Shown piece by piece: positions 27,960 to 36,239 of a DNA stretch of 64,000 nt (its first letter is position 1; every line of letters starts with the position of its first letter). This DNA is from Emticicia aquatica (GTDB lineage: Bacteria > Bacteroidota > Bacteroidia > Cytophagales > Spirosomataceae). The notes under the pieces were generated by a model that made no database searches, had not been told where the DNA came from, and saw nothing but the letters and a program-made list of their open reading frames with translations. The stretch is from assembly GCF_923079645.1 (NCBI RefSeq), contig NZ_CAKLPY010000002.1, forward strand, positions 1 through 64,000, read 5' to 3'. Made by a program: the position numbers and the translations under genes.

Positions 27960-28487
27960 TGGTTTGAATTTTTCATAAATCTCTGCTCCTGTTACAAGAT
28001 TTTTTCCGAAAATTTCAATGTATTTTACACTAGGGCGAAAATCATCATTTCCTTCTTCTAATTGAACAAAAACTTTGTGTAATTGCCCTTCAAGTCCATT
28101 AATAAACATGGTTGCAATTGCTTGTCCATTTTCATTTAATTTCAACTTAATAATTCTCTTTTTGAAAGCCATAACTCTCACATCAAAGCTATCATTTTTA
28201 TTAGAATTTGGCGTTGTTTCTACGCCAAAAGCCAAAGCTTTTTCAATTATACTAAGATTCTGAGTGTGTACTTTTTCATCATAACGAATCCAATATACGT
28301 TCACTGGATTTTTAACATTTAGTTTTCTATCTTTTGTCCAATTCGCATCATAAATTACAGTATGTGCATTATTGCTTCGTTGAATATAAAACAAACGGTT
28401 CGGAGAAGCTGGTGGTAAAGGATAATTTTGAGCAAATGTTTTTAAGCAAACGATAATCAGTAAATAGAACATTATATTCGTTTTCAT
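27957..28487 (-). CDS. DUF4833-family secreted protein
   Basis: 176 residues with a signal peptide (MKTNIMFYLLIIVCLKTFAQ). The conserved DUF4833 pattern is present: SPNRLFYIQRSNNAHTVIYDAN, PVNVYWIRYDEK, and a C-terminal YIEIFGKNLVTGAEIYE. It is probably periplasmic; the function of the family is unknown. It is convergent with the S9 peptidase. Confidence 0.82.
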   Translation of the reverse strand: MKTNIMFYLLIIVCLKTFAQNYPLPPASPNRLFYIQRSNNAHTVIYDANWTKDRKLNVKNPVNVYWIRYDEKVHTQNLSIIEKALAFGVETTPNSNKNDSFDVRVMAFKKRIIKLKLNENGQAIATMFINGLEGQLHKVFVQLEEGNDDFRPSVKYIEIFGKNLVTGAEIYEKFKP

Positions 28488-28667
28488 ACTTTTTTAATAG
28501 CTATTTTCAAATATTGTATCATTGTAACGATTCGATTTTCCACGCATTGTTCAATTAACAAAAGACTCAATAATATTCCAACGAAACAACTTAAATAATC
28601 AGTAATTATTTCAACAATTTTTAACGAAAAATTAATTTCAAACAGCTTCTTGAGGTATTTAGGCTGC

Positions 28668-28710
28668 TTTGTGGATGCTAAATTTTCTATAAAAATTTAG
28701 CATCCACAAA
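28668..28710. other. Perfect 19-bp palindrome in a divergent intergenic region
   Basis: Arms at 28668-28686 (tttgtggatgctaaatttt) and 28692-28710 are exact reverse complements around a 5-nt loop. It lies in the 364-bp gap (28488-28851) between divergently transcribed genes and has no T-tract on either side. It may be an operator, or the 3' hairpin of an unannotated short transcript. Apart from the promoter at 28780 I see nothing else in this gap; no ORF of convincing quality. Confidence 0.6.
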
Positions 28711-28779
28711 AAACTCAATCATTATTTTTGATTCAATATACGTGTATCGTCCTATATTTTTCCTACTATATCTATATTA

Positions 28780-28811
28780 TTTGTGTTTGTTGGTGGAAAG
28801 AAATATATTTG
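28780..28811 (+). promoter_or_regulatory. Bacteroidota-type promoter for the Gfo/Idh gene
   Basis: TTTG (28780-28783), 20 bp, then TATATTTG (28804-28811) matches the -33 TTTG / -7 TAnnTTTG architecture of Bacteroidota primary sigma. It ends 40 bp before the ATG at 28852. Confidence 0.6.
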
Positions 28812-28851
28812 ATAATACAAAAGCAATCATATTCAATCCTCTATAAAACAA

Positions 28852-30219
28852 ATGAATAAACTTAATTTGAACCGTCGAAAATTCATTCATGGAGTTTCGG
28901 CAAGTATTGCTCTTTCTACGCTGGGTAGTTTCACCAAACCCGTTTTTACTCCTGCAAAAACATATAAAGTTGCCTTGATTGGTACAGGTTGGTATGGCAA
29001 AAGTGACTTATTTAGACTTATCCAAGTAGCTTCTGTTGAAGTAGTTGCTTTGTGTGACCCTGACCAAAATATGCTCAAAGCGGCAGGAGATTTGGTAGCT
29101 AAAAGACAACAATCGAAACAAGTGCCGAAGCTTTACGGCGATTATCGCAAATTACTCGCTGAAAACAAATTAGATATTGTCTTGATTGGTTCACCAGACC
29201 ATTGGCATGCACTTCAAGCCATTGAAGCCATCAAATCTGGAGCTAATGTTTACGTTCAAAAACCAATCAGTGTTGATGTAATTGAAGGTGAAGCAATGGT
29301 GGCTGCCGCTAGAAAATACAATAAAGTAGTACAAGTAGGAACACAACGAAAAAGCACTCCTCACTTGATTGATGCAAAGAAAAATATTATTGATGCTGGA
29401 TTATTAGGAAAAATATCGCACGTTGAAATGTGTTGTTACTATCACATGAGAAACAATGGAAATCCTCCCGTTGAAGCAGTTCCTGATTTCTTTGATTATG
29501 ACATGTGGACTGGCCCAGCTCCTATGCGTCCTTACGATGGTTTACCACATATTCGTTGGTGGCGTACTTTTAACGAGTATGGAAACGGAATCATGGGCGA
29601 TATGTGTATTCACATGTTTGATACAGTAAGGTGGATGTTGAAACTTGGTTGGCCGAAAAAAATCACCTCAACAGGAGGAATTTATGTACAAAAAGAAGGC
29701 AAATCGAATATTGCTGATACCCAATCGGCTATTTTTGAATATGAAGAATTGAATTGCGTTTGGCAACATCGTTCTTGGGGAACTCCAGCAAATCCTGATT
29801 ATCCTTGGTCGTTTACTTTATATGGAGAAAAAGGAACACTTTTTGCCAGTACAATGCAATACGATTTTATTCCAGATGGAAAAGGTGAGAAAATTCACAA
29901 AGATGTTGTGTACGAAAAAACAAAATATCCCGAAGATTTAACCGAAGAGCGTATTGAGCTAAATGCTGCACCTGCAACTAGGCTTCACATGCTTGATTTT
30001 TTGAATGCGATTGAAAATAATTCTCGTCCAGTAGCTGATATTGAAGAAGGACACATTTCGACGGCAAGCTGTATTTTAGCAAATATGTCAATGAAAGTTG
30101 GTCGCCCATTGGTTTATGACCCTAAAAAACGAGAGGTTGTAAATGATAAAGAAGCAAACCAATTACTAAGAAGAGCTTATCGAGGTCCGTGGAAACACCC
30201 CGAAGTTGATAACGTATAA
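28852..30219 (+). CDS. Tat-exported Gfo/Idh/MocA-family oxidoreductase
   Basis: 455 residues. A twin-arginine signal (NRRKFIHG followed by a hydrophobic stretch) suggests export in folded form with bound NAD(P). The Rossmann motif VALIGTGWYGKSDLF, the LIGSPDHWHALQAIEAI segment and the catalytic-Lys motif VYVQKPISVD are all present; the C-terminal half is the GFO_IDH_MocA_C beta-sheet (GDMCIHMFDTVRWML). Members act on sugars, inositols or glycoside derivatives; the substrate here is not known. It is monocistronic with its own promoter and terminator. Confidence 0.92.
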   Translation: MNKLNLNRRKFIHGVSASIALSTLGSFTKPVFTPAKTYKVALIGTGWYGKSDLFRLIQVASVEVVALCDPDQNMLKAAGDLVAKRQQSKQVPKLYGDYRKLLAENKLDIVLIGSPDHWHALQAIEAIKSGANVYVQKPISVDVIEGEAMVAAARKYNKVVQVGTQRKSTPHLIDAKKNIIDAGLLGKISHVEMCCYYHMRNNGNPPVEAVPDFFDYDMWTGPAPMRPYDGLPHIRWWRTFNEYGNGIMGDMCIHMFDTVRWMLKLGWPKKITSTGGIYVQKEGKSNIADTQSAIFEYEELNCVWQHRSWGTPANPDYPWSFTLYGEKGTLFASTMQYDFIPDGKGEKIHKDVVYEKTKYPEDLTEERIELNAAPATRLHMLDFLNAIENNSRPVADIEEGHISTASCILANMSMKVGRPLVYDPKKREVVNDKEANQLLRRAYRGPWKHPEVDNV

Positions 30220-30225
30220 TATCAG

Positions 30226-30256
30226 AAACGCCCGATTTTACTTTCGGGCGTTTTTT
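30226..30256 (+). terminator. Intrinsic terminator of the Gfo/Idh gene
   Basis: A GC-rich stem aaacgcccga (30226-30235) with its complement 30244-30253 is followed by a T run. It is a classic rho-independent terminator 7 bp after the stop. Confidence 0.9.
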
Positions 30257-30318
30257 ATTAAACTTTTCTGTAGTTTTTTCATCTAAATGCTACACAGTTG
30301 TAACTTACTTATTTTTCT

Positions 30319-31236
30319 ATGCTAAAGCCTTTCACACTTTCGCTTTTTTTGTTTGTTAGTTTATTTTTGGTTAATTGCCACCTTCGAGAAAAAATAGAAG
30401 CCATCAAAGATTATAGATTTGATAAAACGATTACGGTTGATGGCTTAGAACGCACTTATCGGCTCAACTTACCTCCTACTTATTACCAAAATACCAATTT
30501 ACCTTTAGTAATTGCGATGCACGGTGGCGGCGGAAGTGCCGACCAATGCGAAAGTGATTATAGTTTAACTCAAAAAGCTAATAGCGAAAATTTTGTCATT
30601 GTTTACCCCGAAGGTGTGCAAAGTAATGGAATCTTACGAGCCAGAACTTGGAATGCTGGCACTTGTTGTGATTATGCCGTAGAAAAAAACATTGATGATG
30701 TACACTTTATTAGTGTTTTGATTGATGAATTATTGAAAAACTACAAGTTAAATCCAAAAAAAGTTTATCTCACAGGAATGTCAAACGGAGCAATTCTTTC
30801 TTACCGTTTGGCTTGCGAAATTCCGAATAAAATTACTGCAATTGCGGCAGTGAGCGGCCCAATGTCATTAAAAGACGAATGTAAATCTCTTAAACCGATT
30901 CCAATAATGCACCTACATTCGGTACTCGACCAGAAAGTACCTGTGAATGGTGGAACGGGGATTTTTGGCAATACTTTTCCTGCTGTTATGAGCGGTTTAA
31001 ATTCTTGGAGCAAAATAAACGAATGTAAAACACCTGCCAAAGTCATTAAAGATGACTCAAAATACAAACTAACGCAATGGCTTGATTGTAAAAACAATGC
31101 AGTTATCACTTATTATTTGACCAAAGATGGCGGTCATTCTTGGCCAGGAGCAATAAAAGTTCGAGCTGCTGCCGATGAACCTTCAACTGTAATTAATGCC
31201 AATGATTTGATTTTTGATTTCTTCAAACAGTTTTAG
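30319..31236 (+). CDS. PHB-depolymerase/LpqC-like secreted esterase
   Basis: 305 residues. The signal peptide has a lipobox-like LVNC, so it may be a lipoprotein. The esterase fold is clear: oxyanion HGGGGSADQCE, nucleophile in TGMSNGAILSYRLA (Ser of SNG), acid in LHSVLDQKVP and catalytic His in GGHSWPG. These fit the polyhydroxybutyrate depolymerase / feruloyl-esterase-like family (esterase PHB). It is more likely an ester hydrolase on plant or polymer esters than an intracellular PHB depolymerase. It is convergent with the DPP-IV-like gene. Confidence 0.85.
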   Translation: MLKPFTLSLFLFVSLFLVNCHLREKIEAIKDYRFDKTITVDGLERTYRLNLPPTYYQNTNLPLVIAMHGGGGSADQCESDYSLTQKANSENFVIVYPEGVQSNGILRARTWNAGTCCDYAVEKNIDDVHFISVLIDELLKNYKLNPKKVYLTGMSNGAILSYRLACEIPNKITAIAAVSGPMSLKDECKSLKPIPIMHLHSVLDQKVPVNGGTGIFGNTFPAVMSGLNSWSKINECKTPAKVIKDDSKYKLTQWLDCKNNAVITYYLTKDGGHSWPGAIKVRAAADEPSTVINANDLIFDFFKQF

Positions 31237-31244
31237 AAAAATAA

Positions 31245-31272
31245 AAAGCCGCAAGTTTTACTTACGGCTTTT
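31245..31272. terminator. Bidirectional terminator
   Basis: aaaagccgcaag (31245-31256) pairs with cttacggctttt (31261-31272) with one mismatch and is flanked by A and T runs. It lies between the convergent esterase and DPP-IV-like genes. Confidence 0.8.
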
Positions 31273-31276
31273 AACT

Positions 31277-33445
31277 TTATTTAGCTCCTGGAGGACAATT
31301 TTGTTTCAAATAATTAGTAAAAAGCGTGTTCAGATGTTTTCTCGTTCCTTCGCCTTCATAAATTCCATGACTACGATTAGGATACGGCATAAATTGAAAT
31401 TGTCGATTATGTTTAATTAATTCATTTAGCAACATCTCAGCATTTTGATAATGCACATTATCATCGCCAGTTCCGTGTATGTAAAGTAAATTTCCTTTCA
31501 GGTTCTTTGCATGTGTTATTGGCGAACCATTCACAAAATCTTCACGGTTTTCCTGCGGAAGTCCCATATAGCGTTCTTGATAAATATTATCATAACAAAG
31601 TTGATTGCCAACGGCTGCCACCGCTATACCTGTTTGATAATATTGTGGATATTGGAAAAGCAAATTCAAGGTCGAAGAACCACCTCCGCTCCAACCATGT
31701 ACGGCCACCCTGGTTGTATCAACAAAACCCCATTCTCTGATTTTTTTCACGGCCATAGCTTGGTCACGAATATTAACAATACCAATTTTTCGATAAATAG
31801 CTTTTCGCCATGCACGCCCACGTGGCAGCGGAGTTCCTCTATTATCAACTGAAGCATAAATGTAGCCGTCTTTCGCCATATCACCATTATAAAGACCGTT
31901 GAAACCAGTTCCATAAGTATCTAAAACAGTTGCCGCAGCAGGTTCGCCATAAACGTTAAACACAATCGGATAGCGTTTGGTAGAATCAAAATTTACGGGT
32001 TTCACCATCCAACCTTCAATATCAATTCCGTCATCGGTTTTAACTTTGAAAAATTCTACACGTTTATTGATTTCTAGCGTAGATAATTTCTTGGTAATGC
32101 TTTCTTTTTCTGTCAATGGCGAATGTTCAGTCAAATTTATCCACTCTGTCATATTCGGAATATTGGCACTCGAAAACGAATGTCGAGCAAATTTACCATT
32201 CGGTGAAATACTATATGTATTTGTTCCTTTTGGAGCATTTTCAGCCACAGGTTGCATACTTGAAGAACCATCTAATTTGATTTTGAACAAATAATTTTGC
32301 AAAGCATTTTGCGGCGAACCTGTAAAATAAACATATCCATTTGCTTCATCAATCAACGAAATATGTACAATATCATATTCACCTTTGGTTAAAAGCGTTT
32401 CTTTACCAGTCAAGTCCATTTTGTAAATGTGTCTCCAGCCATCTTTTTCACTAACCCACAAAAACTCTTTGCCGCCCTTAATCCACTCCCAGCCTTCTGG
32501 ACTATCAGCCCAGCGTTCTTTGGTATCAATCCAAGCTTCGTCGGTTTCGGTTTGAATCGTTTTTGTTGTTCCCGTAAGTGCTTGACAAATAATTATTTTA
32601 CTCTGATTTTGTTTTCGATTCAGTTGTTGAACAATGATTTCATTGGTATTCGGAATCCACTCCATGCGAGGCACGTAAGTTTGCTGCGGGTCGCCTTCGA
32701 TATTCATTTTTAGTGTTTTCCCAGTAGCTACGTTTGCAACTAAGATTTTATATGGTGATGGACTTTCACCCACTTTTGGATACTCAACTGGCACATTGAA
32801 TGAATAAATAGAATCCGTATTGTTTATCATCAAAAAGTCTCGAATTTTAGTCGCATCAATTTGCCAAAAAGCAATACTTTTTCCATCAGGACTCCATCTA
32901 AAACCATCTCGACAAGCAAATTCTTCTTCATAAACCCAATCGAACGTACCATTTATCATTCGGCGAGTGCCGTTGGTTGTTAGAGCTTTGATTTTATGTG
33001 TTGCGAGGTCTTCCACAAAAACATTATGTTCGCTCACATAAGCTACTTTTGAACCATCTGGCGAAAATTTAGCAAACATCAACGATGAAGCAGGTTTTCC
33101 TATTCCGAGCTGAGATAAAGCGTTGGTTTTGAGGTTTAAAACCCAATAATCGCCACGAGTTTCATACCGCCAAACTCGCTGAGAATTTGTGTAAATTAAT
33201 AGTTTTGAGCCATCATCGCTCAAAATATAATTACGAACACCTAATGGTTTTTCAGCTCCTTTTGGCGTTAGTTGGGTTTTCGTAATTAGCACAGTTTTTT
33301 GTTGAGAAGGCAACGAATAAGAAACGATTTCGCCATTTTCGACTCGTGTATAGGCATTACCATCTTTGCTCCACTTGATTTGTTGGGCTTGGACAAAACC
33401 TATAAAAACGCTAAAAATCAGTAATAAAAGTATTTTGTTTTTCAT
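31277..33445 (-). CDS. Secreted dipeptidyl-peptidase IV-like S9 peptidase
   Basis: 722 residues from the ATG at 33445, which gives a good signal peptide (KNKILLLLIFSVFIGFVQAQ); an in-frame ATG 45 bp upstream would precede the signal. The DPP-IV N-terminal propeller (about 60-440, with FDWVYEEEFACRDGFRWSPD, the Glu-Glu motif region) is followed by the catalytic domain with Ser in VHGWSGGG, Asp in GTGDDNVHYQ and His in NRSHGIYEG. It removes X-Pro dipeptides or related N-terminal dipeptides in the periplasm. The nucleophile elbow reads GWSGGG rather than the more usual GWSYGG. Confidence 0.92.
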   Translation of the reverse strand: MKNKILLLLIFSVFIGFVQAQQIKWSKDGNAYTRVENGEIVSYSLPSQQKTVLITKTQLTPKGAEKPLGVRNYILSDDGSKLLIYTNSQRVWRYETRGDYWVLNLKTNALSQLGIGKPASSLMFAKFSPDGSKVAYVSEHNVFVEDLATHKIKALTTNGTRRMINGTFDWVYEEEFACRDGFRWSPDGKSIAFWQIDATKIRDFLMINNTDSIYSFNVPVEYPKVGESPSPYKILVANVATGKTLKMNIEGDPQQTYVPRMEWIPNTNEIIVQQLNRKQNQSKIIICQALTGTTKTIQTETDEAWIDTKERWADSPEGWEWIKGGKEFLWVSEKDGWRHIYKMDLTGKETLLTKGEYDIVHISLIDEANGYVYFTGSPQNALQNYLFKIKLDGSSSMQPVAENAPKGTNTYSISPNGKFARHSFSSANIPNMTEWINLTEHSPLTEKESITKKLSTLEINKRVEFFKVKTDDGIDIEGWMVKPVNFDSTKRYPIVFNVYGEPAAATVLDTYGTGFNGLYNGDMAKDGYIYASVDNRGTPLPRGRAWRKAIYRKIGIVNIRDQAMAVKKIREWGFVDTTRVAVHGWSGGGSSTLNLLFQYPQYYQTGIAVAAVGNQLCYDNIYQERYMGLPQENREDFVNGSPITHAKNLKGNLLYIHGTGDDNVHYQNAEMLLNELIKHNRQFQFMPYPNRSHGIYEGEGTRKHLNTLFTNYLKQNCPPGAK

Positions 33446-33538
33446 GTTTTGGATTGGGATGAAGTAATATTGATAACTAATATTTCCCAAATTTAACTTT
33501 AGAAAATAGATTTCATTATATTTGTTTAGAAAATATCT

Positions 33539-33968
33539 TTAAGGGGTGCGTGAGTTTTTATCTAATTTTCTTTTAAAATCATTTAGATTTAGCACATGTA
33601 TGATTGGAAATGGGGTTTTCTTAAGAATGTTGAAATGTTTATCTTCGGTAATAATAAAATCTGCATTTGCCATTAAGGCACAATCTACAAATTTGTTGTC
33701 GTCAGGGTCGATTTTTATCAATTCCCAAAAAAAGTATTCCTTAATTAAAATCACATTTGGGCTTTCCAAAAGAATATCAAGAATCAATTCAGCAGCATCG
33801 AAATTATACTTTTGTTCAAAAATCTCGGCATACTCATCTAATATTTCGGTTGTAACGCACAATTCAAATTGTTGTTTTTGAAAAGCCTGCCAAAGCCAAT
33901 GCGTTTTTGAACGAGCAGAAAAACAGGTCACAGGTCAATAACTGATTGGTATCAATAACGACCCTCAT
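33539..33968 (-). pseudogene. PIN-domain toxin gene frameshifted by a 7-bp tandem duplication
   Basis: The antitoxin stop overlaps an ATG at 33966-33968 that opens MRVVIDTNQLL, the PIN N-terminus with the first catalytic Asp. The frame breaks at a tandem CAGGTCA x2 (33924-33937, plus-strand reading). The remaining 130-codon frame carries the rest of the family: THWLWQAFQKQQFELCVTTEILDEYAE in two blocks, then DPDDNKFVDCALMANADFIITEDKHF with the other acidic residues. Removing one 7-bp copy restores DTNQLLTCFSARSK, the expected family spacing. As written the toxin RNase is likely inactive, unless the repeat is phase-variable or a sequencing artefact. A GTG at 33931 could start only a fragment lacking the catalytic Asp. 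Confidence 0.85.
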
Positions 33969-34225
33969 AAGGTTTTATTTTGAAGATGTTTACGATATGA
34001 TTTATATGAAGTACGATTATGCTCTTGCTTCATATTATCAAAATCTTGTTCGGTATAGCCTTTTTCATCGGTGATTTGTTCAATATTTTCTTGCAACTTA
34101 CGAAACTTGAACTCCAGCAAAAGTTGACGCAGCTCCTGCATATCAGTTTGATTAAGTTTGACTTTAAACAAACTTAACAACTCAATTTGAGCTTCCGTAA
34201 ATGGTGGTTGAATAGCTACTCCCAT
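33965..34225 (-). CDS. Antitoxin of the PIN toxin-antitoxin pair
   Basis: 86 residues, highly charged and mostly helical, with no transmembrane or signal sequence. Its TGA stop overlaps the ATG of the PIN toxin (ATGA), the usual antitoxin-first operon. The C-terminal half (EQDFDNMKQEHNRTSYKSYR) would be the toxin-neutralising tail by analogy; DNA-binding residues in the N-terminal half are not obvious. The call rests on size, order and coupling rather than a recognised domain. Confidence 0.7.
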   Translation of the reverse strand: MGVAIQPPFTEAQIELLSLFKVKLNQTDMQELRQLLLEFKFRKLQENIEQITDEKGYTEQDFDNMKQEHNRTSYKSYRKHLQNKTL

Positions 34226-34271
34226 AAAATGTAAAGTGTTTACTAAACAAAGATAAATAATACGAGTATAA

Positions 34272-34304
34272 TATCAAATCCTATTCTTAGAATCAATAAT
34301 AATC
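34272..34304. repeat. Left 33-bp direct repeat (displaced copy of dtd 3' end)
   Basis: Identical to 38372-38404. It contains the 11-bp odd palindrome attcttagaat (34282-34292), the sort of inverted core seen in tyrosine-recombinase sites. It lies 8 bp downstream of the PLD gene stop. Confidence 0.9.
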
Positions 34305-34312
34305 ATAAGTTT

Positions 34313-35698
34313 CTATTTTGGTAATGAAACCAAACTATTTTGTACTTGTGTTTCTAAATCTTCTTTTACTCTCAATAAAGCAGTTTTGGTTTCAGAAAAG
34401 TAAACGTTTAGGTCTTTTATTTGGCTTATTTTCAGATATACTTCACTATTTTTCAAGGATAAAAGAATTTCCTCTAATTGCTGTCTTTTTTGTGATAAAA
34501 TAGCTAAATGAGAGACTAATTTTTCTTTTTGTGTTAAAACCACAGAATTTGAAGCAAAAATATGCTTTTCTAAATCGCTCAAAATTCGATTGACTGTTTC
34601 TAAATCATTGGCTTCATAAGCAGTTTTTAGTTCTATGAATGTTTGTTCGGCGAGCTTTTTCTGCTCATCTGGCACTTTATCAGGGTGACATAATTTAGAC
34701 GCCTGACGAAATTTATCTTTCAATTCTTTTTGTTCAGCCTCCGAAAGTTCCTTTAATTCCTTAGTTTTGGTTTCTTCAAAACTCTGTTCATATTCTGCAT
34801 AATCTTGTGTTGCTTCTACTATTTTCTCTTCGTCATTTTCAAATTCAGCCATTTGTTTTTTTAGTCTTAAAACACTGACTATCAACTCACCAAGTTCTAA
34901 ATTATGCTTAATTTCAAAAACATAAATTTGCTTTTCAATATCTAATTTTTCATCTTCTAAACTTGATAATTGCCATTCTAAAGAACGGATTTCTAACTGC
35001 AAAGCTGGAATTTCGGGGTCTTGCCAAGTCGTTATCTGTCGTAGTTTTTGTAATAAGTTTGTTAGCTGAATGACGGACTCTTGATATTTCTGTTTTGCTA
35101 TTAACTCCAAAATAATGATTACTTCGGGCGGAGGTACATCGAGTAGTAAAGTCTTTATTTTTTTAGTTTGATACAAAATGTCGTCTTCATCTTCAAGCCG
35201 AATTACATTGAGTAATGTTTCAAGCCGAATCAATAATTTACCCCAATCAATGCTTGTGTCTTGGGTTCTTCCTCTGATTTTCTCAAACTCTTGGTTAAAA
35301 TCTATAATTAATTCTCTGTTACCTTCTATAATCGTAATACTTTCGTGGTTAGACTGTGCCTTACGAGTCCAATTATATGAGCCAAAAACTAAGATTTCAT
35401 CATCAATGATACAAAACTTGTTGTGCATCAAAGGTGCTTTTTCAGAATCATTACCAATAAACGCTACGCTTCCTCCAAATTGATTCAATTGCTCATAATT
35501 GATACTCGACTCGTGGTTGATAAAATTATTAGCCAACAAAAGTTCTATTTTTACTCCTTTTTTGGCTTTTGATAATAGTATATCAAACAATTGGCTATCG
35601 GTAAACCATGCCACTGCTATTCGGATTTTATATTGGGCAGATTGAAGAACCTCAATGATTTCGGATTGGATATTTTCAAAGTACGCGTGGGTTTTCAT
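34313..35698 (-). CDS. Phospholipase D-like / coiled-coil / J-domain protein
   Basis: 461 residues, cytoplasmic (no signal or membrane segment). Residues 1-140 are a single PLD-type HKD domain: H92-N-K94 with Asp99, followed by GSYNWT and a conserved Glu119. One HKD motif implies a dimeric nuclease or lipase like Nuc. Residues about 225-330 are strongly charged, predicted coiled coil. A J-domain-like segment follows (about 325-375) with the diagnostic HPD at 338-340 and a helix LAEQTFIELKTAYEA; the C-terminus is coiled coil again. PLD plus J domain suggests a nuclease recruited to or by Hsp70. It sits in the islet at the left end. A role in defence is possible but not shown. Confidence 0.8.
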   Translation of the reverse strand: MKTHAYFENIQSEIIEVLQSAQYKIRIAVAWFTDSQLFDILLSKAKKGVKIELLLANNFINHESSINYEQLNQFGGSVAFIGNDSEKAPLMHNKFCIIDDEILVFGSYNWTRKAQSNHESITIIEGNRELIIDFNQEFEKIRGRTQDTSIDWGKLLIRLETLLNVIRLEDEDDILYQTKKIKTLLLDVPPPEVIIILELIAKQKYQESVIQLTNLLQKLRQITTWQDPEIPALQLEIRSLEWQLSSLEDEKLDIEKQIYVFEIKHNLELGELIVSVLRLKKQMAEFENDEEKIVEATQDYAEYEQSFEETKTKELKELSEAEQKELKDKFRQASKLCHPDKVPDEQKKLAEQTFIELKTAYEANDLETVNRILSDLEKHIFASNSVVLTQKEKLVSHLAILSQKRQQLEEILLSLKNSEVYLKISQIKDLNVYFSETKTALLRVKEDLETQVQNSLVSLPK

Positions 35699-35846
35699 GC
35701 AGAAGTTTGATGGTTTTATTGATACTGCAATTTAGAAAAAATAGCTAAAAAAGTAGTTTTTTATAGAGCCTTTCATATCAAAAATGCTATATAAGGCTAA
35801 AATTTTTTATTTCAAGTTATTGTTGGATTACGCTTGGTGATTGTTT

Positions 35847-35854
35847 TAACTTTG
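35847..35854 (+). promoter_or_regulatory. Promoter box for the 35895-37115 unit
   Basis: TAACTTTG matches TAnnTTTG. A TTG at 35823-35825 is at about the right distance for a partial -33 box. It ends 40 bp before the ATG at 35895. It indicates that the islet has its own promoter on the plus strand. Confidence 0.45.
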
Positions 35855-35894
35855 GATAATTAATATTTTTTCTAACTAATAAAGCACAACAATT

Positions 35895-36182
35895 ATGGTA
35901 TTAGACCCCAGTATTTTATTTGTAATTTACAGTGATTCAAAAGATGAAATCCTTCTTATGTACTGGATTTTGTTTAACCAAAGTTTATTCAATTACAAGG
36001 ATAGAGTACAAAGTAAATTTGACAGTGAAAACCCTGAAAACAAAGGTAATTTTCAGATTTATTCTTTAACTATGCTGTATGAACTACAAGAGCAAGGTAA
36101 AAAATCAAAAGCTATTAAAAATGTAATTGATACTTTTGAAACTCTCAAAAAAGAAAGTGCTTCAAGTATATTCACTTTCTGA
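35895..36182 (+). CDS. Small protein of unknown function in the islet
   Basis: 95 residues (MVLDPSILFVIYSDSKDE...). It is soluble, with a hydrophobic N-terminal strand and a charged helical C-terminus (GKKSKAIKNVIDTFETLKKE). No family was recognised. It lies upstream of DUF2971 on the same strand, with a GC-rich hairpin between the two. Position and orientation suggest it may be a regulator or partner of the DUF2971 protein. Confidence 0.6.
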   Translation: MVLDPSILFVIYSDSKDEILLMYWILFNQSLFNYKDRVQSKFDSENPENKGNFQIYSLTMLYELQEQGKKSKAIKNVIDTFETLKKESASSIFTF

Positions 36183-36187
36183 ATTTT

Positions 36188-36213
36188 GCCTCTCTCGTGT
36201 ATGCGAGAGAGGC
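36188..36213 (+). terminator. GC-rich hairpin between the small ORF and DUF2971 gene
   Basis: Perfect 10-bp arms gcctctctcg (36188-36197) and 36204-36213 with a 6-nt loop, followed by an AT-rich but not T-only tract. It is a terminator or attenuator candidate located 5 bp after the small ORF stop and 26 bp before the DUF2971 ATG. Confidence 0.6.
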
Positions 36214-36239
36214 TTATATAACTTTAAACAATTATAACT

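Noticed and set aside
33517..33524. TATATTTG box on the plus strand near the PIN gene
   Set aside because: It would drive antisense transcription into the toxin, but there is no -33 box or other support.
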